Shown here: positions 1 through 8,021 of the stretch, piece after piece
How positions within the stretch are numbered: position 1 is the stretch's first letter
How the letters are laid out: each line of letters begins with the position of its first letter
Assembly: GCF_029589495.1 (NCBI RefSeq)
Contig: NZ_JAAIVF010000006.1
Coordinates: 186,001 to 250,000 of the forward strand
Length of the DNA: 64,000 bases
Direction: 5' to 3'
Origin: Speluncibacter jeojiensis
GTDB taxonomy: Bacteria > Actinomycetota > Actinomycetes > Mycobacteriales > Mycobacteriaceae
The notes under the pieces: model-generated
Database searches by the model: none
Told to the model about the DNA's origin: nothing
The model's input: the letters and a program-made list of their open reading frames with translations, nothing else
Made by a program: the position numbers and the translations under genes

Positions 1-842
1 CGCACCCCGCGGGCGCGGCCCCCCACGACGTCGACCGCCGTCACGGCGGTGTCCAGTTCGATCCGTCCGCCCGCGGCGGAAAGCGCGTCGGCCATCGCCT
101 GGGGCACCGCGTGCATGCCGCCCTCCGGGAAGTAGACGCCCAGCGAGGTGTCCATGTGCGGGATGGCGCCGTAGACCGCGAGCGCCCGGCTCGGCGCCAG
201 CCCGGCGTAGAGCGCCTGGAACGTGAACACCCGGCGCAGCCGGGGGTCGGCGATGTGCCGGGCGACCCGGGGGCCGAGTCGGCCGAAGGCGCCCAGTGCG
301 ACCAGCCACGCGGTGTCGGCCAGCGCGGAGGGTGTCGACACCAGGTCCGCCGGCGAATCGAAGTTCGCGTCGATGAACCGGCCGAACTCGACCTCGAAGA
401 CCCGCTCGAGCCAGCCGCGCAGCGCCAGATAGCCGCTCGCGTCGTCGGGTCCGCACACCCGGCGCACCTCGTCGGCCATCGCGTGCGGATCCGAGTGCAC
501 GTCGAGCGTGCTGCCGTCGGCGAACCGCGCGTGGTACGCCGGATCGAGCCGATGGATCTGCAGCCCGCTGTCGCCGGCGCCGACCGCGTCCAGCGCGTCG
601 TAGACCAGCTCCGGCATCGTGAGCACGGTGGCGCCCGAGTCGATGCGGTAGCCGGGACCGGCCGCGGGGTCGAGCCGGTACAGCCCGACCCGTCCGCCGA
701 CGTCGCGGGCCCGCTCGAGCACGGTGACCTCGCGGCCCGCCGCGCGCAGGTACAGCGCCGCGGCCAGCCCGGACAGTCCGGCGCCCACGACGACCACCCG
801 GTCGCTCGGTCCCGTGGTGGTGCGCAGGGGGCGGGAGCCCAT
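1..842 (-). CDS. crtI: Phytoene desaturase (CrtI family), 3' part cut by window edge
   Basis: FAD-dependent amine-oxidase-fold enzyme that would desaturate phytoene in carotenoid synthesis. About 280 N-terminal residues are visible. They begin with a short lead and a Rossmann FAD-binding segment, VVVVGAGLSGLAAALYLRAA, followed by a conserved acidic end (TVLERARDVGGRVG). The ATG overlaps the stop of the geranylgeranyl diphosphate synthase gene by one base (TGATG), so the two are probably co-transcribed and translationally coupled, with GGPP supply next to its use. This neighbour is the main reason for preferring CrtI over another COG1233 oxidoreductase. The C-terminal half lies outside the window, so the exact desaturation step cannot be judged. 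Confidence 0.8.
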   Translation of the reverse strand, partial: MGSRPLRTTTGPSDRVVVVGAGLSGLAAALYLRAAGREVTVLERARDVGGRVGLYRLDPAAGPGYRIDSGATVLTMPELVYDALDAVGAGDSGLQIHRLDPAYHARFADGSTLDVHSDPHAMADEVRRVCGPDDASGYLALRGWLERVFEVEFGRFIDANFDSPADLVSTPSALADTAWLVALGAFGRLGPRVARHIADPRLRRVFTFQALYAGLAPSRALAVYGAIPHMDTSLGVYFPEGGMHAVPQAMADALSAAGGRIELDTAVTAVDVVGGRARGV

Positions 843-2011
843 CAGAAGGTGCGGGCGGTCGCTGCGACCACCATCGGGCCCAGCAGGCGCTTGGCCTGCC
901 CGGTCGCGGAGCTGCGGTCCAGGGCGGTGCGGGCGCGCTCACAGAGCTCGGTGATCCGCCGCTCCACCTCCTCGACCGCACCCAGCCGGATGAAGACCTC
1001 ACGCAGCCGGGTGACCTCGGCCTCGCTCAGATCGGTGCCGATGCTCGCGCGCAGCAGGCTCGCCGCGGCCGGGTCGCCGGCGTCCGCGGCGGCCAGCGCG
1101 GCCGCGAACAGCACGGTGCGCTTGCCCTCACGCAGATCGTCGCCGGACGGCTTGCCGGTCACCGCCGGGTCGCCGAACACGCCCAGCAGGTCGTCGCGCA
1201 GTTGGAACGCGATGCCGATGTCGGTGCCGAACTCGCGGTAGGCCGCGATCAGCTCCGCCGCCGCGCCGGCCGCCGCCGCGCCCAACTCCAGCGGGCGTTC
1301 GACGGTGTAGGCGGCGGTCTTGTAGCGATTGACGCGCATGGCCGCGTCGATGGTCTCGTCGCCACGCACCTCGCTGGTGATGTCGAGGAACTGGCCGCCG
1401 AGCACCTCGGTGCGCATCGCGGACCACACCGGCGCGATCCGCGTGGTCGCCGCGGCGTCCAGCCCCGACTCGCGGACCATGTCGTCGGCCCAGGCCAGCG
1501 CGAGGTCGCCGAGCAGGATCCCGGCCGCCGCGCCGAACTCGGCGGCGCTGCCGTGCCAATCGGACTCGCGGTGTTTGCGCGCGAAGTCGACGTGAAGGGT
1601 GGGGAAGCCGCGGCGGGTGTCCGACGAGTCGATGATGTCGTCGTGGATCAACGCGCACGCCTGCACCAATTCCAGCGCCGCGCACATGCGCAGCACCGCG
1701 CCGGCCGTCGGCCCGTCCGGGTCGCCGCCCGCCCCGAGCCAGCCGGTCCAGGCGAACAGCGGACGCATGCGCTTGCCGCCGCGCAGCACGAAGTCCTCGA
1801 GCCGGCCGGCGGCGGTCTGGAACTCGCCGCCGACCGCCGCGGTGATCTCCCGACGGGAGGCGAAGAACTCGGCCAGCGCCGCGTCGACAGACCCGCGCAG
1901 CCGGGCGTTGACCGAGTCGGCGAGGGCGGCGTCGACGGGCTCGGTCAGCGAGTCGGGCGCGGGCGAGTCGGGTCCGGCGGACAGGGTGGCCTCCTGGGGT
2001 CGAGGGTCCAC
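842..2011 (-). CDS. crtE: Polyprenyl diphosphate synthase, GGPP-synthase type
   Basis: Trans-isoprenyl diphosphate synthase that condenses IPP with allylic diphosphates, probably to geranylgeranyl diphosphate. The 389-aa protein has the family signatures in order: GGKRMRP near residue 78, the first Asp-rich motif DDIID near 124-128, and the second Asp-rich region RDDLLGVFGD near 272-281. It overlaps the downstream desaturase gene by one base, which suggests a carotenoid role; the M. tuberculosis counterpart in this neighbourhood is idsA2. The start is a GTG. A TANNNT box (TAGAGT, minus strand, 2058-2063) lies about 47 bases upstream and may be its promoter. The N-terminal 40 residues are low-complexity and a later start is possible. 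Confidence 0.85.
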   Translation of the reverse strand: MDPRPQEATLSAGPDSPAPDSLTEPVDAALADSVNARLRGSVDAALAEFFASRREITAAVGGEFQTAAGRLEDFVLRGGKRMRPLFAWTGWLGAGGDPDGPTAGAVLRMCAALELVQACALIHDDIIDSSDTRRGFPTLHVDFARKHRESDWHGSAAEFGAAAGILLGDLALAWADDMVRESGLDAAATTRIAPVWSAMRTEVLGGQFLDITSEVRGDETIDAAMRVNRYKTAAYTVERPLELGAAAAGAAAELIAAYREFGTDIGIAFQLRDDLLGVFGDPAVTGKPSGDDLREGKRTVLFAAALAAADAGDPAAASLLRASIGTDLSEAEVTRLREVFIRLGAVEEVERRITELCERARTALDRSSATGQAKRLLGPMVVAATARTF

Positions 2012-2106
2012 GGGGCGCGATCAGCCGGGCGCCCGCGATGAGGACCGTGCAGCGCCGACTCTACGTGCGCGGGTGATGTGGGACGGGCCACCGCCTGCGG
2101 TGACCA

Positions 2107-2112
2107 TATGAT
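2107..2112 (+). promoter_or_regulatory. -10 box of metF (leaderless start)
   Basis: TATGAT fits the actinobacterial TANNNT -10 element. The metF GTG follows six bases later, at the expected transcription start, so the message is probably leaderless. This decides in favour of the GTG at 2119 over the in-frame GTG at 2161. Confidence 0.55.
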
Positions 2113-2118
2113 CGGGGG

Positions 2119-3093
2119 GTGACATCAGATGCCGTCCGAGGGCGGGGCAGTGCGGGTTGGGTGACCCAGACCCCCTCCATCGTCGACAGAATTCGCGACA
2201 ACACCACCGGTCGCGTGCCTTTCTCGGTGGAATTCTATCCGCCGCGCACCGAGGCCGAAGAGGACCGGTTGTGGCGGACGGCACGCGAATTCGAGCAGCT
2301 GCACCCGGCGTTCGTCTCGATCACCTACGGCGCCGGCGGGTCGACCCGCGACCGCACCGTCCGGGTGACCGGCAAGATCGCCGAACAGACCACGCTGCTG
2401 CCCGTGGCGCACCTGACCGCGGTGTCGCACAGCGTCGACGAGTTGCGCGCCATGGTCGGGGCCTACGCCGACCGGGGCATCAGCAACGTCCTGGTACTGC
2501 GCGGCGACCCGCCGGGTGACCCGCTGGGCGAGTGGACCAAGCATCCCGACGGTGTCGAATACGCCGAGGAGCTGGTGCGGCTGGTGCGCGACCTCGGCGA
2601 CTTCCACGTCGGCGTCGCGTCCTTCCCCGAGGGGCACCACCGCTCGCCGGACCTCGACCACGACACCGAGTACCTGGTCGCGAAGCTGCGCGCCGGCGCC
2701 GAGTACTCGATAACGCAGATGTTCTTCGACATCGACGACTACCTGCGGCTGCGCGACCGTGTGGTGGCGCTCGACCCCGAGCAGGGCGCGAAGCCGATCA
2801 TCCCGGAGATCATGCCGATCACCTCGCTGCGGTCGGTGCGCCGGATGGTCGAGCTGTCCGGCTCGAAGCTGCCGCGCACATTGGAGGAGCGGCTGACCGC
2901 GGCCGCCGGCGACGGGCCGACCGAGGACCGGGCCGCCGTGCGCGAGGCGGGCATCGAGTTCGCCACCACCATGGGCGAGCGGCTGATCGCCGAGGGCGCG
3001 CCGTCGCTGCACTTCATCACGCTGAACTTCGCCCGCGCCACCTGCGAGGTGCTGGAGAACCTCGGCATCGCGCCGGCGAGGCTGGCGCAATAG
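2119..3093 (+). CDS. metF: Methylenetetrahydrofolate reductase (MetF family)
   Basis: Reduces 5,10-methylene-THF to 5-methyl-THF, the methyl donor for methionine synthesis. The 324-aa protein carries MTHFR landmarks: VEFYPPRTEAEEDRLW near residue 36, SITYGAGGSTRDRT (substrate loop) near 70, NVLVLRGDPPGD near 122, and a C-terminal NFARATCEVLENLGI helix. The length fits the single-domain bacterial enzyme. The start is placed at the GTG six bases after a TATGAT box. It is transcribed divergently from the GGPP synthase and converges on the following lipoprotein gene with only six bases between stops. The lppM-metF-ids order is shared with mycobacteria. Confidence 0.9.
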   Translation: MTSDAVRGRGSAGWVTQTPSIVDRIRDNTTGRVPFSVEFYPPRTEAEEDRLWRTAREFEQLHPAFVSITYGAGGSTRDRTVRVTGKIAEQTTLLPVAHLTAVSHSVDELRAMVGAYADRGISNVLVLRGDPPGDPLGEWTKHPDGVEYAEELVRLVRDLGDFHVGVASFPEGHHRSPDLDHDTEYLVAKLRAGAEYSITQMFFDIDDYLRLRDRVVALDPEQGAKPIIPEIMPITSLRSVRRMVELSGSKLPRTLEERLTAAAGDGPTEDRAAVREAGIEFATTMGERLIAEGAPSLHFITLNFARATCEVLENLGIAPARLAQ

Positions 3094-3099
3094 CAACCT

Positions 3100-3909
3100 T
3101 TAGCTGCTGACCGCTGCGTAGAGTCCGGGCGCGACGACGTCACGCAGGTGCTCCCACGGGATCGTGATGGTGACCAGGCCCGCTGCGTACGGCCCGACCT
3201 GGTACTCCAGGAAGTGGATCTGCATGCCCTGCGCGGTGGGCAGCCAGTTCGCGAAGTTGTGCTCGACCGGGGCGATGCCGGCCGCGTCGTAGTCGCTGCC
3301 CACCACCGTGTCCGGCAGCAGCTTCGCGGACTCCTCCGACAGCCGCTGCAGGCCGGCCTGTTCGTCGGGGAACAACTCCGCGAGCGTGATCGGGCGTGCG
3401 GTCTTGCGGTCGATCACCACTGTCGCGAGCAGCGCGGTCGAGTGCGCACCCGGAGGGTCGGCGTCCCAGGAGGTCTGCAGCAGTCCGCTGACCGTGCCCG
3501 GCGAGACGGTCGTGGTGCTGTCCTCACCGCCGGTCAGCGTGAAGTGCATGCCCTCGCCGTAGTCGCCGTCGATCTGGTCCTGCAGCGCGGCGCGCATCGA
3601 CGAGTCGTACCGCGCCGAGACCGTGGGGTCGCCGCCCTCGACCTGCGGCAACTGCACGTCGTAGCGGGCGCGATCGGTCTGTCCGTCGACGCGGATCGTG
3701 CTCTGGCGATAGCCGGCATCCGAGGCGGACGCAGCGGTGGACGGAGCCTTGGAGGACGCGGTGGCCGACGCAATGGTCGAGGCAGCGGCCGCCCCGGTCG
3801 GGCTCGGCGTGGCCGCGGCGGTGCGTGCCGGTCCGGCGTCCGAGCACCCGGCGGCGACCAGTGCGGTCAGCGCGACCGCGCCGAGGACTGCGGGTGTGCG
3901 CCGATGCAT
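3100..3909 (-). CDS. Secreted lipoprotein with RsiV/DUF3298-like domain
   Basis: A 269-aa predicted lipoprotein. The signal peptide ends in a lipobox, VAAGC, with Cys22 as the lipidated residue, followed by a long Ala/Ser/Thr-rich linker (about 23-65). The C-terminal half has the DUF3298/RsiV and MPT64-like pattern, including VVIDRKTARPITLAELFPDE. An RsiV lipoprotein in Bacillus is an anti-sigma factor and lysozyme receptor, but no sigma-factor gene lies beside this one and no N-terminal anti-sigma helix is visible, so that function should not be assumed. The start is the ATG preceded by GGAGGGAG at good spacing; an in-frame extension upstream lacks such a site. It lies just downstream of lppM on the same strand. 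Confidence 0.75.
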   Translation of the reverse strand: MHRRTPAVLGAVALTALVAAGCSDAGPARTAAATPSPTGAAAASTIASATASSKAPSTAASASDAGYRQSTIRVDGQTDRARYDVQLPQVEGGDPTVSARYDSSMRAALQDQIDGDYGEGMHFTLTGGEDSTTTVSPGTVSGLLQTSWDADPPGAHSTALLATVVIDRKTARPITLAELFPDEQAGLQRLSEESAKLLPDTVVGSDYDAAGIAPVEHNFANWLPTAQGMQIHFLEYQVGPYAAGLVTITIPWEHLRDVVAPGLYAAVSS

Positions 3910-3947
3910 CGTGCTCCCTCCAGTCGCCGGTGCGTGTTCGCGGGCGC

Positions 3948-4775
3948 TCAGCGCCCGGCCGGCTCCTTGTCGTCGTCCGTCGCGGTCGTGGCGGCCTCGC
4001 CCGGGTCGTGCGGCTCGGGGTCGCCGGGCCTGGGCGACTGGTCCCGATTGCGGTACGCCAGGTACCCGACGCCGACCGCCGAGGCCAGCGCGATCAGGGC
4101 GACGAGCACGAGCCATCCGGTGAAGCCGCGGTTGTGCGGATCCGCGTAACTCACCTCGGCGGCGAGGGAGCTCTTCTCGCCCGGCGGGAGCTTCCAGGTG
4201 ACGCCGTTGTCGCCGTCGCGGGTCCCGTTGGTCGTGGAAACGTGTGCGGGGAAGTTCATGCTGATCTGCACGTCGGACCCCTGAGCGACGTCGGTCAGGT
4301 CGACGGTGCCGGAAAACGTGACGGCGTCGCCGGAGCGCTGCAGTGCCAGGTGGAACATGCCCTGCGCCTGCTCCGACGTGGCGCCGAGGTCGCCGAGCTC
4401 ACCGAAGGTCAGGTTGCTGAAGAACGCCTCCGACCCGACGTAACCGTCCTGCCGGTACTGCTGGACGCGCATCTTGCCGGCCAGTGACGCCGGAACCGTG
4501 AGCTGCGGTCCCTGGTCCTTGCTGTCCCTGGGGATGCTGGCGGCGACGATGTGCCCGGTGACCAGATCCTTCGACGAGACGCCCATGGTGACCTGCACCC
4601 GCAGGCAGCCGCTGAGCAGTGGCACGGCCACGACCAGAAGGACCGCCAAGGACCCCAACCGGATTCGGCGACGGGTCCGATGCAGGCGGGACGAGGGAAG
4701 GGGGGACCCGGTGGGCCGGGTGGGGGCCCCCGAGCGGGTCCCGGACAGGCGAGAAGGCAGGCGCACAGCGAACAT
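3948..4775 (-). CDS. lppM: LppM-family lipoprotein
   Basis: A 275-aa envelope protein. It has a basic N-terminus, a hydrophobic segment ending in the lipobox LLSGC (Cys57), an LppM/DUF3153 beta domain (about 57-215, beginning RVQVTMGVSSKDLVTGHIVA), a C-terminal membrane helix (about 217-240), and an acidic/proline cytoplasmic tail. The family is restricted to Actinobacteria; M. tuberculosis LppM is a membrane protein linked to host phagocyte interaction. Position matches Rv2171. Start choice is uncertain: an in-frame ATG 17 codons upstream at 4826 is also possible, and neither has a strong ribosome site. It is downstream of the FAD oxidoreductase gene on the same strand. Confidence 0.85.
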   Translation of the reverse strand: MFAVRLPSRLSGTRSGAPTRPTGSPLPSSRLHRTRRRIRLGSLAVLLVVAVPLLSGCLRVQVTMGVSSKDLVTGHIVAASIPRDSKDQGPQLTVPASLAGKMRVQQYRQDGYVGSEAFFSNLTFGELGDLGATSEQAQGMFHLALQRSGDAVTFSGTVDLTDVAQGSDVQISMNFPAHVSTTNGTRDGDNGVTWKLPPGEKSSLAAEVSYADPHNRGFTGWLVLVALIALASAVGVGYLAYRNRDQSPRPGDPEPHDPGEAATTATDDDKEPAGR

Positions 4776-4834
4776 CGTGCCAGCAACCGGGCGCCGGGCG
4801 GGGCAGCGGCACGAATTGTCAGGCATCGGCCAGG

Positions 4835-6439
4835 TCAGCCGCGCCGGATCCGCCGCCGTCCGGTGCGGCGCGCGTCCGCCAGTGCCAGCCGTGCCGCGGT
4901 GCGGCCGCTGTAGCCGGACACGCCGCCGCCGGGATGGGTCGAGGCGCCGGTCAGGTACAGCCCGTCGGCGCCGGGGACCCGGTGGCCGGCCAGATCCGGG
5001 GTGGGCCGCCACAGCAGCATCTGGTCCAGCGACATCTCCACATGCATGATGTTGCCGCCGCGCAGGCCCAGTTCCCGCTCGAGCTCGAGCGGCGACTGCA
5101 CGTGACGGTGCCGGACCGAGGCCGTGTAACCCGGCGCGAGGGCCTCGATCTCGGCGACGATCCGGTCGGCCTCGGCCTCCGCGAGGTCGGTCCAGGTGCG
5201 GCCGCCGGAGAGGCGGTAGGGATGCCATTGCGACCACAGGGTCGCCTGGTGTTCGCCGGGCGGGGACAGGCTCGGATCGAGTGCACTGAAGGTCATCGCC
5301 AGCGCGACCGGACGGGGCGGGAGCTCACCGGCGCTCGCGGCGCCGTGGGCCGCCCGCAGATGCGCGCGGTCGCCGACGAGCAACTGCAGGCCCGCGTGCA
5401 CGCCCGGCCCGGCCAGGTCCGCGGGCGCGCTCGGATAGACGGGCAGCGCATCGGTGGCCAACCTGACCGCCATCCCGATGCCGGGTCCCACGCGGACCCC
5501 CCGACGCCAGCCGTGGATCGCGTCGGTGTCGTGGCCGCCCCGCTCGAGCAGGTCGAGCGTGGTCAGCACGTGGCAGCCCGCGACGACCACCCGCGCGTGC
5601 CGCACCTCGCCGCCGGCGGTCCGGACGGTCCAGCCGTCGACACCGCGGCGCAGTTCGGTGACCGGGTCGCCGAGCACGACCTGTCCGCCGTCGGCGGTCA
5701 GGCGGCCGATCAGTGCGGAGGTCAGCGCGCCGCTGCCGCCGACGGCCCGGCCCGGCGGCAGCGTGTGCATCAGCGCGGCGAACCCGATCATCGGCGCGGT
5801 GCCGGGCTCGGACATCGGCGGTCCGGACTGGGCCCCGAACCAGGCGAGCGCGGCCTTGAGCGGCTCGTCGTCGAAGTACGCGTCGAGCAGGGCGTCGCCG
5901 GTGGACAGGAACGCGTGTGCAAGCGCGGACACGGCCGGGGCGGGGCGGCCCCGTCCGGGAAGCCCCAGTCCGCCGAAGGCGCGGGCCAGCTGTACTCCGG
6001 TCGGGGGCCCGGCGAAGGCCCGCATCATGTGCCGGGCGCGGGGGGTCCAGTCGGCGACGAAGCGCCGATAGGCGGCGGCATCAGCTGCGCCGCAGGCGTT
6101 CTCGATGGAACGGCAGGTGGCGTCGAGGTCGCGGTGGAAGACGATCCCCGGACGGTCGGCGCCGACCGGGGCCGGCGCGAACGCCCACGGGTCGCAATCC
6201 ACGTAGGACAGGCCGTGGTCGGCCAGCCGCAACTCCTCGACGATGCCGCTGTGCCGGATCATCAGGTGCGCGGACGAGCCGCGGTCGACCCGGTGGCCCG
6301 GGAAGCGTTCGACGGTGGAGACCGCGCCGCCGGGCACGGTGTCGCGCTCGAGTACCTGCACCGACCAGCCGGCCTCCGCCAGATAACACGCCGAGACCAG
6401 CGCGTTGTGTCCCGATCCGACCACGATTGCATCCAGCAC
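4835..6439 (-). CDS. Phytoene-dehydrogenase-like FAD/NAD(P) oxidoreductase (COG1233)
   Basis: A 534-aa flavoprotein with an N-terminal dinucleotide-binding fold (IVVGSGHNALVSACYLAEAG, residues about 5-24) and the C-terminal FAD-binding segment GADGLYLTGASTHPGGGVSG near 490-510. This places it in the broad CrtI/PYROXD2-like group. No neighbour indicates carotenoid chemistry and its sequence differs from the CrtI at the window start, so the substrate is unknown. The start is a GTG six bases after TAGCCT on the minus strand (6446-6451), consistent with a leaderless transcript that could continue into lppM, 59 bases downstream. Confidence 0.8.
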   Translation of the reverse strand: MLDAIVVGSGHNALVSACYLAEAGWSVQVLERDTVPGGAVSTVERFPGHRVDRGSSAHLMIRHSGIVEELRLADHGLSYVDCDPWAFAPAPVGADRPGIVFHRDLDATCRSIENACGAADAAAYRRFVADWTPRARHMMRAFAGPPTGVQLARAFGGLGLPGRGRPAPAVSALAHAFLSTGDALLDAYFDDEPLKAALAWFGAQSGPPMSEPGTAPMIGFAALMHTLPPGRAVGGSGALTSALIGRLTADGGQVVLGDPVTELRRGVDGWTVRTAGGEVRHARVVVAGCHVLTTLDLLERGGHDTDAIHGWRRGVRVGPGIGMAVRLATDALPVYPSAPADLAGPGVHAGLQLLVGDRAHLRAAHGAASAGELPPRPVALAMTFSALDPSLSPPGEHQATLWSQWHPYRLSGGRTWTDLAEAEADRIVAEIEALAPGYTASVRHRHVQSPLELERELGLRGGNIMHVEMSLDQMLLWRPTPDLAGHRVPGADGLYLTGASTHPGGGVSGYSGRTAARLALADARRTGRRRIRRG

Positions 6440-6445
6440 GTCGCC

Positions 6446-6451
6446 AGGCTA
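6446..6451 (-). promoter_or_regulatory. -10 box of the FAD oxidoreductase gene (leaderless)
   Basis: Minus-strand TAGCCT (TANNNT) ends six bases before the GTG start of the oxidoreductase. Spacing fits a leaderless message. No clear -35 is visible. Confidence 0.5.
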
Positions 6452-6491
6452 GCCGGGGCCGGCCGGTCAGCCGCGGAGCAGTCGGGCCGGT

Positions 6492-7106
6492 TCAGCTGTG
6501 ACCCGCGGGTGCGGTCCCGTCGAGCGGCAGCGCGTGGCCGAGCACCGCGAACGGCCGGTGGTCGCCGACGAACACGAAATGGCGCAGCACATCGGTGAAG
6601 CCGAGCCTGCGGTACAGGTGCCAGGCGCGGTTGTCCTCCTCGGAGACCTCGGGGGTGGACAGCAGCACGCCCTGCTCCGGGCGGTCGGTGAGCAATTCGC
6701 GCAGCAGTGCCTCGCCGATCCCGCGGCCCTGGGCCTGCGGGTGCACGTGCAACTCGGTGAGCTCGAAGTAGTCCCCGAGCACGGTCTCCACCTGCGCGGA
6801 CTCCACCCCGGTGGCGACCAGGCCCTGGCGGACCTGCTGGTCCCACCAGTGGTGCGCCGCGCCGCGGTAACCGTAGGCGATGCCGACCAGGGGAGCGGTC
6901 GACGGCGGGGGTGCGGTGGGGTCGTCGGTGAGGAACGCGCCGACGGCCCGCCAACCGTCGCGGAGGATGTGTTCGGCCCACATCGGGGCGCGGTGGTGCT
7001 CGGTGCCGCGTGGATAGCCCATGGCCGCGACGTAGATGTCGAGGGCCTCGAACAAGCGCGACCGGATCTGCGGTGCCGAGATGGCCTCGACGACGACGGT
7101 GCTCAT
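6492..7106 (-). CDS. GNAT family N-acetyltransferase (Rv2170-like)
   Basis: A 204-aa single-domain acetyltransferase. The acetyl-CoA-binding motif A is clear: LTELHVHPQAQGRGIGEALL around residues 125-145, with the Q-x-x-G-x-G core, and motif B follows (NRAWHLYRRLGFTDV). By position and length it matches M. tuberculosis Rv2170, reported to acetylate isocitrate lyase; whether this protein has the same target is not shown here. The ATG encodes MSTVVVEA. Its upstream region contains a perfect LexA box shared with the divergent HEPN gene, so it may be damage-inducible. Confidence 0.85.
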   Translation of the reverse strand: MSTVVVEAISAPQIRSRLFEALDIYVAAMGYPRGTEHHRAPMWAEHILRDGWRAVGAFLTDDPTAPPPSTAPLVGIAYGYRGAAHHWWDQQVRQGLVATGVESAQVETVLGDYFELTELHVHPQAQGRGIGEALLRELLTDRPEQGVLLSTPEVSEEDNRAWHLYRRLGFTDVLRHFVFVGDHRPFAVLGHALPLDGTAPAGHS

Positions 7107-7167
7107 TTCAGGCTCATTGTCGTCGTTTTCTCCCTGTGCTGGCGATCTGTCGGTGGGTGAGGTTATA

Positions 7168-7195
7168 TTGAAACCGTCGAACGAGTGTTCGATGT
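7168..7195 (+). promoter_or_regulatory. Promoter of HEPN gene with embedded LexA box
   Basis: TTGAAA (7168-7173) and CGATGT (7190-7195), 16 bases apart, form a plausible sigma-70-type promoter facing the HEPN gene. The LexA box 7177-7192 fills the spacer and overlaps the -10, the usual geometry for repression. On the other strand, TAACCT (7160-7165) could serve as -10 for the GNAT gene, with the same box near its -35. Confidence 0.5.
7177..7192. promoter_or_regulatory. LexA (SOS) box
   Basis: TCGAACGAGTGTTCGA is a perfect 6+6 palindrome that matches the mycobacterial SOS consensus TCGAAC-N4-GTTCGA at all twelve positions. It lies between the divergent GNAT gene (start 7106) and HEPN gene (start 7272) and can control both. 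I found no second match in the window, including upstream of dinB and dnaE1. Confidence 0.8.
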
Positions 7196-7271
7196 CGGGG
7201 ATCCGGTGTTGGCGCGAGGGAAGCGCGCCGACGCCGGGTCTCCCCGGGGGGCGATCGACAGGAGGTCTGCG

Positions 7272-7835
7272 ATGGGTGGCCGGGTCACGCGAGAGGTGTG
7301 CGGAGGCGGTGCGGCGTCCGGGCGGGTGGCGCCGCGGGCGACGCCGGGGGCGTCCGGACGGGGCGCGCCGCCCCGGGTGTCCGGGCCGGCGGTGCCCACG
7401 CGGGCGCGCGAGCTGCTCGGCCGGGCCGACTCGCTGCTCGCCGAGGCGTCGTGCGCCGCGGCGGGGCGCTCGCCGGGGCGGGGCGCGTCCTCCGGCGATG
7501 CGGCCGAGGCGTTCCGGTTGGCCTATGTGGCCGCCGTGCGTGGGGCGGCCGCTGTCCTGGCCGCGGGCGCCGGTGCGGTCGGGCCGGGCGCCGGTGTTCG
7601 CCGGCCACGCTCGCGCAGCGCGTGGGTGATGCTGTCGGCGTGCAGCCCCGAGTTCGCCGAGTGGGCCGACTACTTCGCCGCCCACTCGTCCACGCGGGCG
7701 GCAATCGAGGCGGGGATCACCGGCAAGGTCGGTGCGGATCGGGCCGAGGCCTTGCTCGCCGAGACCCGTCGGTTCCTCGACGAGGTGGAGGCCCACCTCG
7801 TCGGCGCCGCGAGGTTTGACCAGGCCCGATGGTGA
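7272..7835 (+). CDS. SAV_6107-family HEPN domain protein
   Basis: A 187-aa all-alpha protein whose residues about 45-180 resemble the actinobacterial SAV_6107 HEPN family. Visible segments are RARELLGRADSLLAEA, AFRLAYVAAVRGAAAVLAA, the WVMLSACSPEFAEWADYFA helix and a C-terminal FLDEVEAHL. Residues 1-45 are Gly/Arg/Pro-rich and probably disordered. HEPN proteins are often RNases or toxin-system parts, but I do not see the classical R-x4-6-H catalytic motif, so activity is unproven. The start is the ATG with a strong GGAGGT site five bases upstream; an earlier in-frame GTG at 7185 falls within the SOS box and is unlikely. The SOS-type promoter makes DNA-damage induction likely. Confidence 0.7.
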   Translation: MGGRVTREVCGGGAASGRVAPRATPGASGRGAPPRVSGPAVPTRARELLGRADSLLAEASCAAAGRSPGRGASSGDAAEAFRLAYVAAVRGAAAVLAAGAGAVGPGAGVRRPRSRSAWVMLSACSPEFAEWADYFAAHSSTRAAIEAGITGKVGADRAEALLAETRRFLDEVEAHLVGAARFDQARW

Positions 7836-7930
7836 GGGCGCAGTGGCGCCGTCCGGTCGCGTAGGTGCGGCGCCGAATCTGCCGGTCGCGGATGTGATCG
7901 GAGTGGGTGGTACGGGTCGAGATCACCTCG

Positions 7931-7936
7931 TATCAT
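7931..7936 (+). promoter_or_regulatory. Putative -10 box of the DUF3040 gene
   Basis: TATCAT fits TANNNT and lies about 85 bases before the DUF3040 start in an otherwise featureless 186-base gap. No convincing -35 is visible, so this is tentative. Confidence 0.35.
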
Positions 7937-8021
7937 CGGAGTTGGATGCCCGCCAAGGCCGGGCGTCTGTCGCACCGTATGGACGGGACGACTGTCAAAC
8001 ACAAGTGCCGGGGGAGGTACC

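Noticed and set aside
111-2041. Long plus-strand open frames opposite crtI and crtE
   Set aside because: They are antisense to genes with full enzyme motifs and read as Arg/Gly/Val-rich shadow sequence.
3100-3909. RsiV-like lipoprotein as an anti-sigma factor
   Set aside because: No sigma-factor gene is adjacent and no cytoplasmic anti-sigma segment precedes the membrane part; only the outer domain is shared.
4835-6439. Second CrtI in a carotenoid cluster
   Set aside because: The protein belongs to the wide COG1233 group and has its own promoter away from crtE; nothing ties it to carotenoids.
7185-7271. Earlier GTG start (7185) for the HEPN protein
   Set aside because: It lies within the SOS box and upstream of the expected transcription start, whereas ATG 7272 has a strong GGAGGT site.
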